Source: Desulfomicrobium macestii
GTDB taxonomy: Bacteria; Desulfobacterota; Desulfovibrionia; Desulfovibrionales; Desulfomicrobiaceae
Reading direction: 5' to 3'
Assembly: GCF_014873765.1 (NCBI RefSeq)
Contig: NZ_JADBGG010000019.1
Location: forward strand, 1 to 64,000
DNA: 64,000 nt
Within the stretch, counting starts at the first letter, position 1. The number at the start of each line of letters is the position of its first letter. The notes under the pieces were generated by a model, which saw only the letters and a program-made list of their open reading frames with translations, was not told where the DNA came from and ran no database searches. Shown here piece after piece: positions 63,548 through 64,000 of this stretch. The translations under genes and the position numbers were made by a program.

Positions 63548-64000
63548 TCCGCTCCTTTCTTGTCGAACGCAACTGGGTGCAGGGCGCGCCGAAAATCAGT
63601 TTCCTCGCCGCCGGTGAGTACAATCAGAATTTTCTGGTGCAAAGCGGGGACACGCGTCTCGTCTTTCGCATCAATCATGGCAGCCAGCTCGGCCTTGCCG
63701 ATCAGATTGGATATGAATTCAAGGTATTGCAATGCGTCGAACCCTCCAAGGTGACGCCGCGCCCCCTGCGCGTGCACACTGATCCCCGGCCTTTCGGGGG
63801 CGGCGTCATGCTCATGCAGCATCTGCCCGGGGAAGCGCTGGTTTATGAACGCGACCTCGCGCGCGCGGCGGACATCTTCGCCCGCATCCACGCCCTGCCG
63901 CCCTGCCCGGAGTTGCTGGTCCAGAAGGATCCCATCGCGGCCATCGCCTTGGAGAGCCTGACGCTCATAAACCGCTATCCCGATCACGCCCTGACGCGGC
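63535..64000 (+). CDS. Aminoglycoside phosphotransferase-family protein, cut by window end
   Basis: First 155 residues only. Seen: the kinase-like N-lobe of the APH/choline-kinase family with the nucleotide loop AAGEYNQNFLVQ (about 25), the ATP-lysine region equivalent (LVFRINHG), the linker GGVMLMQHLPGEAL (about 91) and the helix AADIFARIHALPPC. The catalytic HGD loop should lie beyond 64000. It overlaps the preceding gene by 13 nt, so it belongs to the same operon. Confidence 0.8.
   Translation, partial: MEDLIRSFLVERNWVQGAPKISFLAAGEYNQNFLVQSGDTRLVFRINHGSQLGLADQIGYEFKVLQCVEPSKVTPRPLRVHTDPRPFGGGVMLMQHLPGEALVYERDLARAADIFARIHALPPCPELLVQKDPIAAIALESLTLINRYPDHALTR

Overview
The window reads as chromosome of a sulfate-reducing deltaproteobacterium of the Desulfovibrionales. 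It suits a Desulfomicrobium- or Desulfovibrio-like genome, but the genus is inference. The grounds are a TunR-type tungstate/molybdate regulator (a family described from sulfate-reducing deltaproteobacteria), an isethionate sulfite-lyase whose catalytic residues fall on the same numbers as the D. vulgaris enzyme, GC-rich housekeeping genes, and many chemoreceptor, TRAP and sigma-54 elements. The first 6 kb differs: AT-rich DNA and broken or accessory genes suggest acquired material.

Layout. 0-6 kb: an AAA ATPase with a truncated subtilisin-like peptidase, a group II intron maturase remnant, a Fic protein and a KilA-N protein with a small antidote-like partner. 6-14 kb: oxyanion uptake, with modBC, a second ABC set in the order ATPase-binding protein-permease followed by a DUF364 gene and an outer-membrane barrel, tunR, and a lone modA. 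Three near-identical 28-bp inverted repeats sit exactly 3 nt before a -35-like hexamer in front of modB, the second ABC set and modA, and are the best candidates for TunR operators.

14-25 kb: a compact isethionate respiration locus. It holds an iron-type alcohol dehydrogenase, a sigma-54 activator, islB, islA, a divergent control region, a TRAP binding protein, a fused DctQM permease and an amidohydrolase. Isethionate would enter by the TRAP transporter and be cleaved by IslA to acetaldehyde and sulfite, the sulfite serving as electron acceptor. The islA/dctP gap has two opposed sigma-54 promoters and three copies of a 16-bp palindrome, so the whole circuit is readable from sequence.

25-43 kb: chemoreceptors, two paralogous orphan solute-binding proteins, a TSUP anion permease, a nucleoside phosphorylase, a NarL-type two-component pair, rnk, a FemAB-like transferase, a toxin-antitoxin remnant, an FlxA-like protein, a slipin/NfeD pair, a methyltransferase and tRNA-Leu(CAA). 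43-64 kb: mostly core genes (rsmG, fabD, argS, agmatinase, an RNA m5U methyltransferase, acyl-CoA ligase, htpX, a hook protein, a CntK-like racemase, uppP, a CYTH protein and an M29 aminopeptidase). It ends with an HPt protein, a DtxR-family regulator, feoA-feoB-feoA and a run of overlapping sugar-transferase-like genes cut by the window end.
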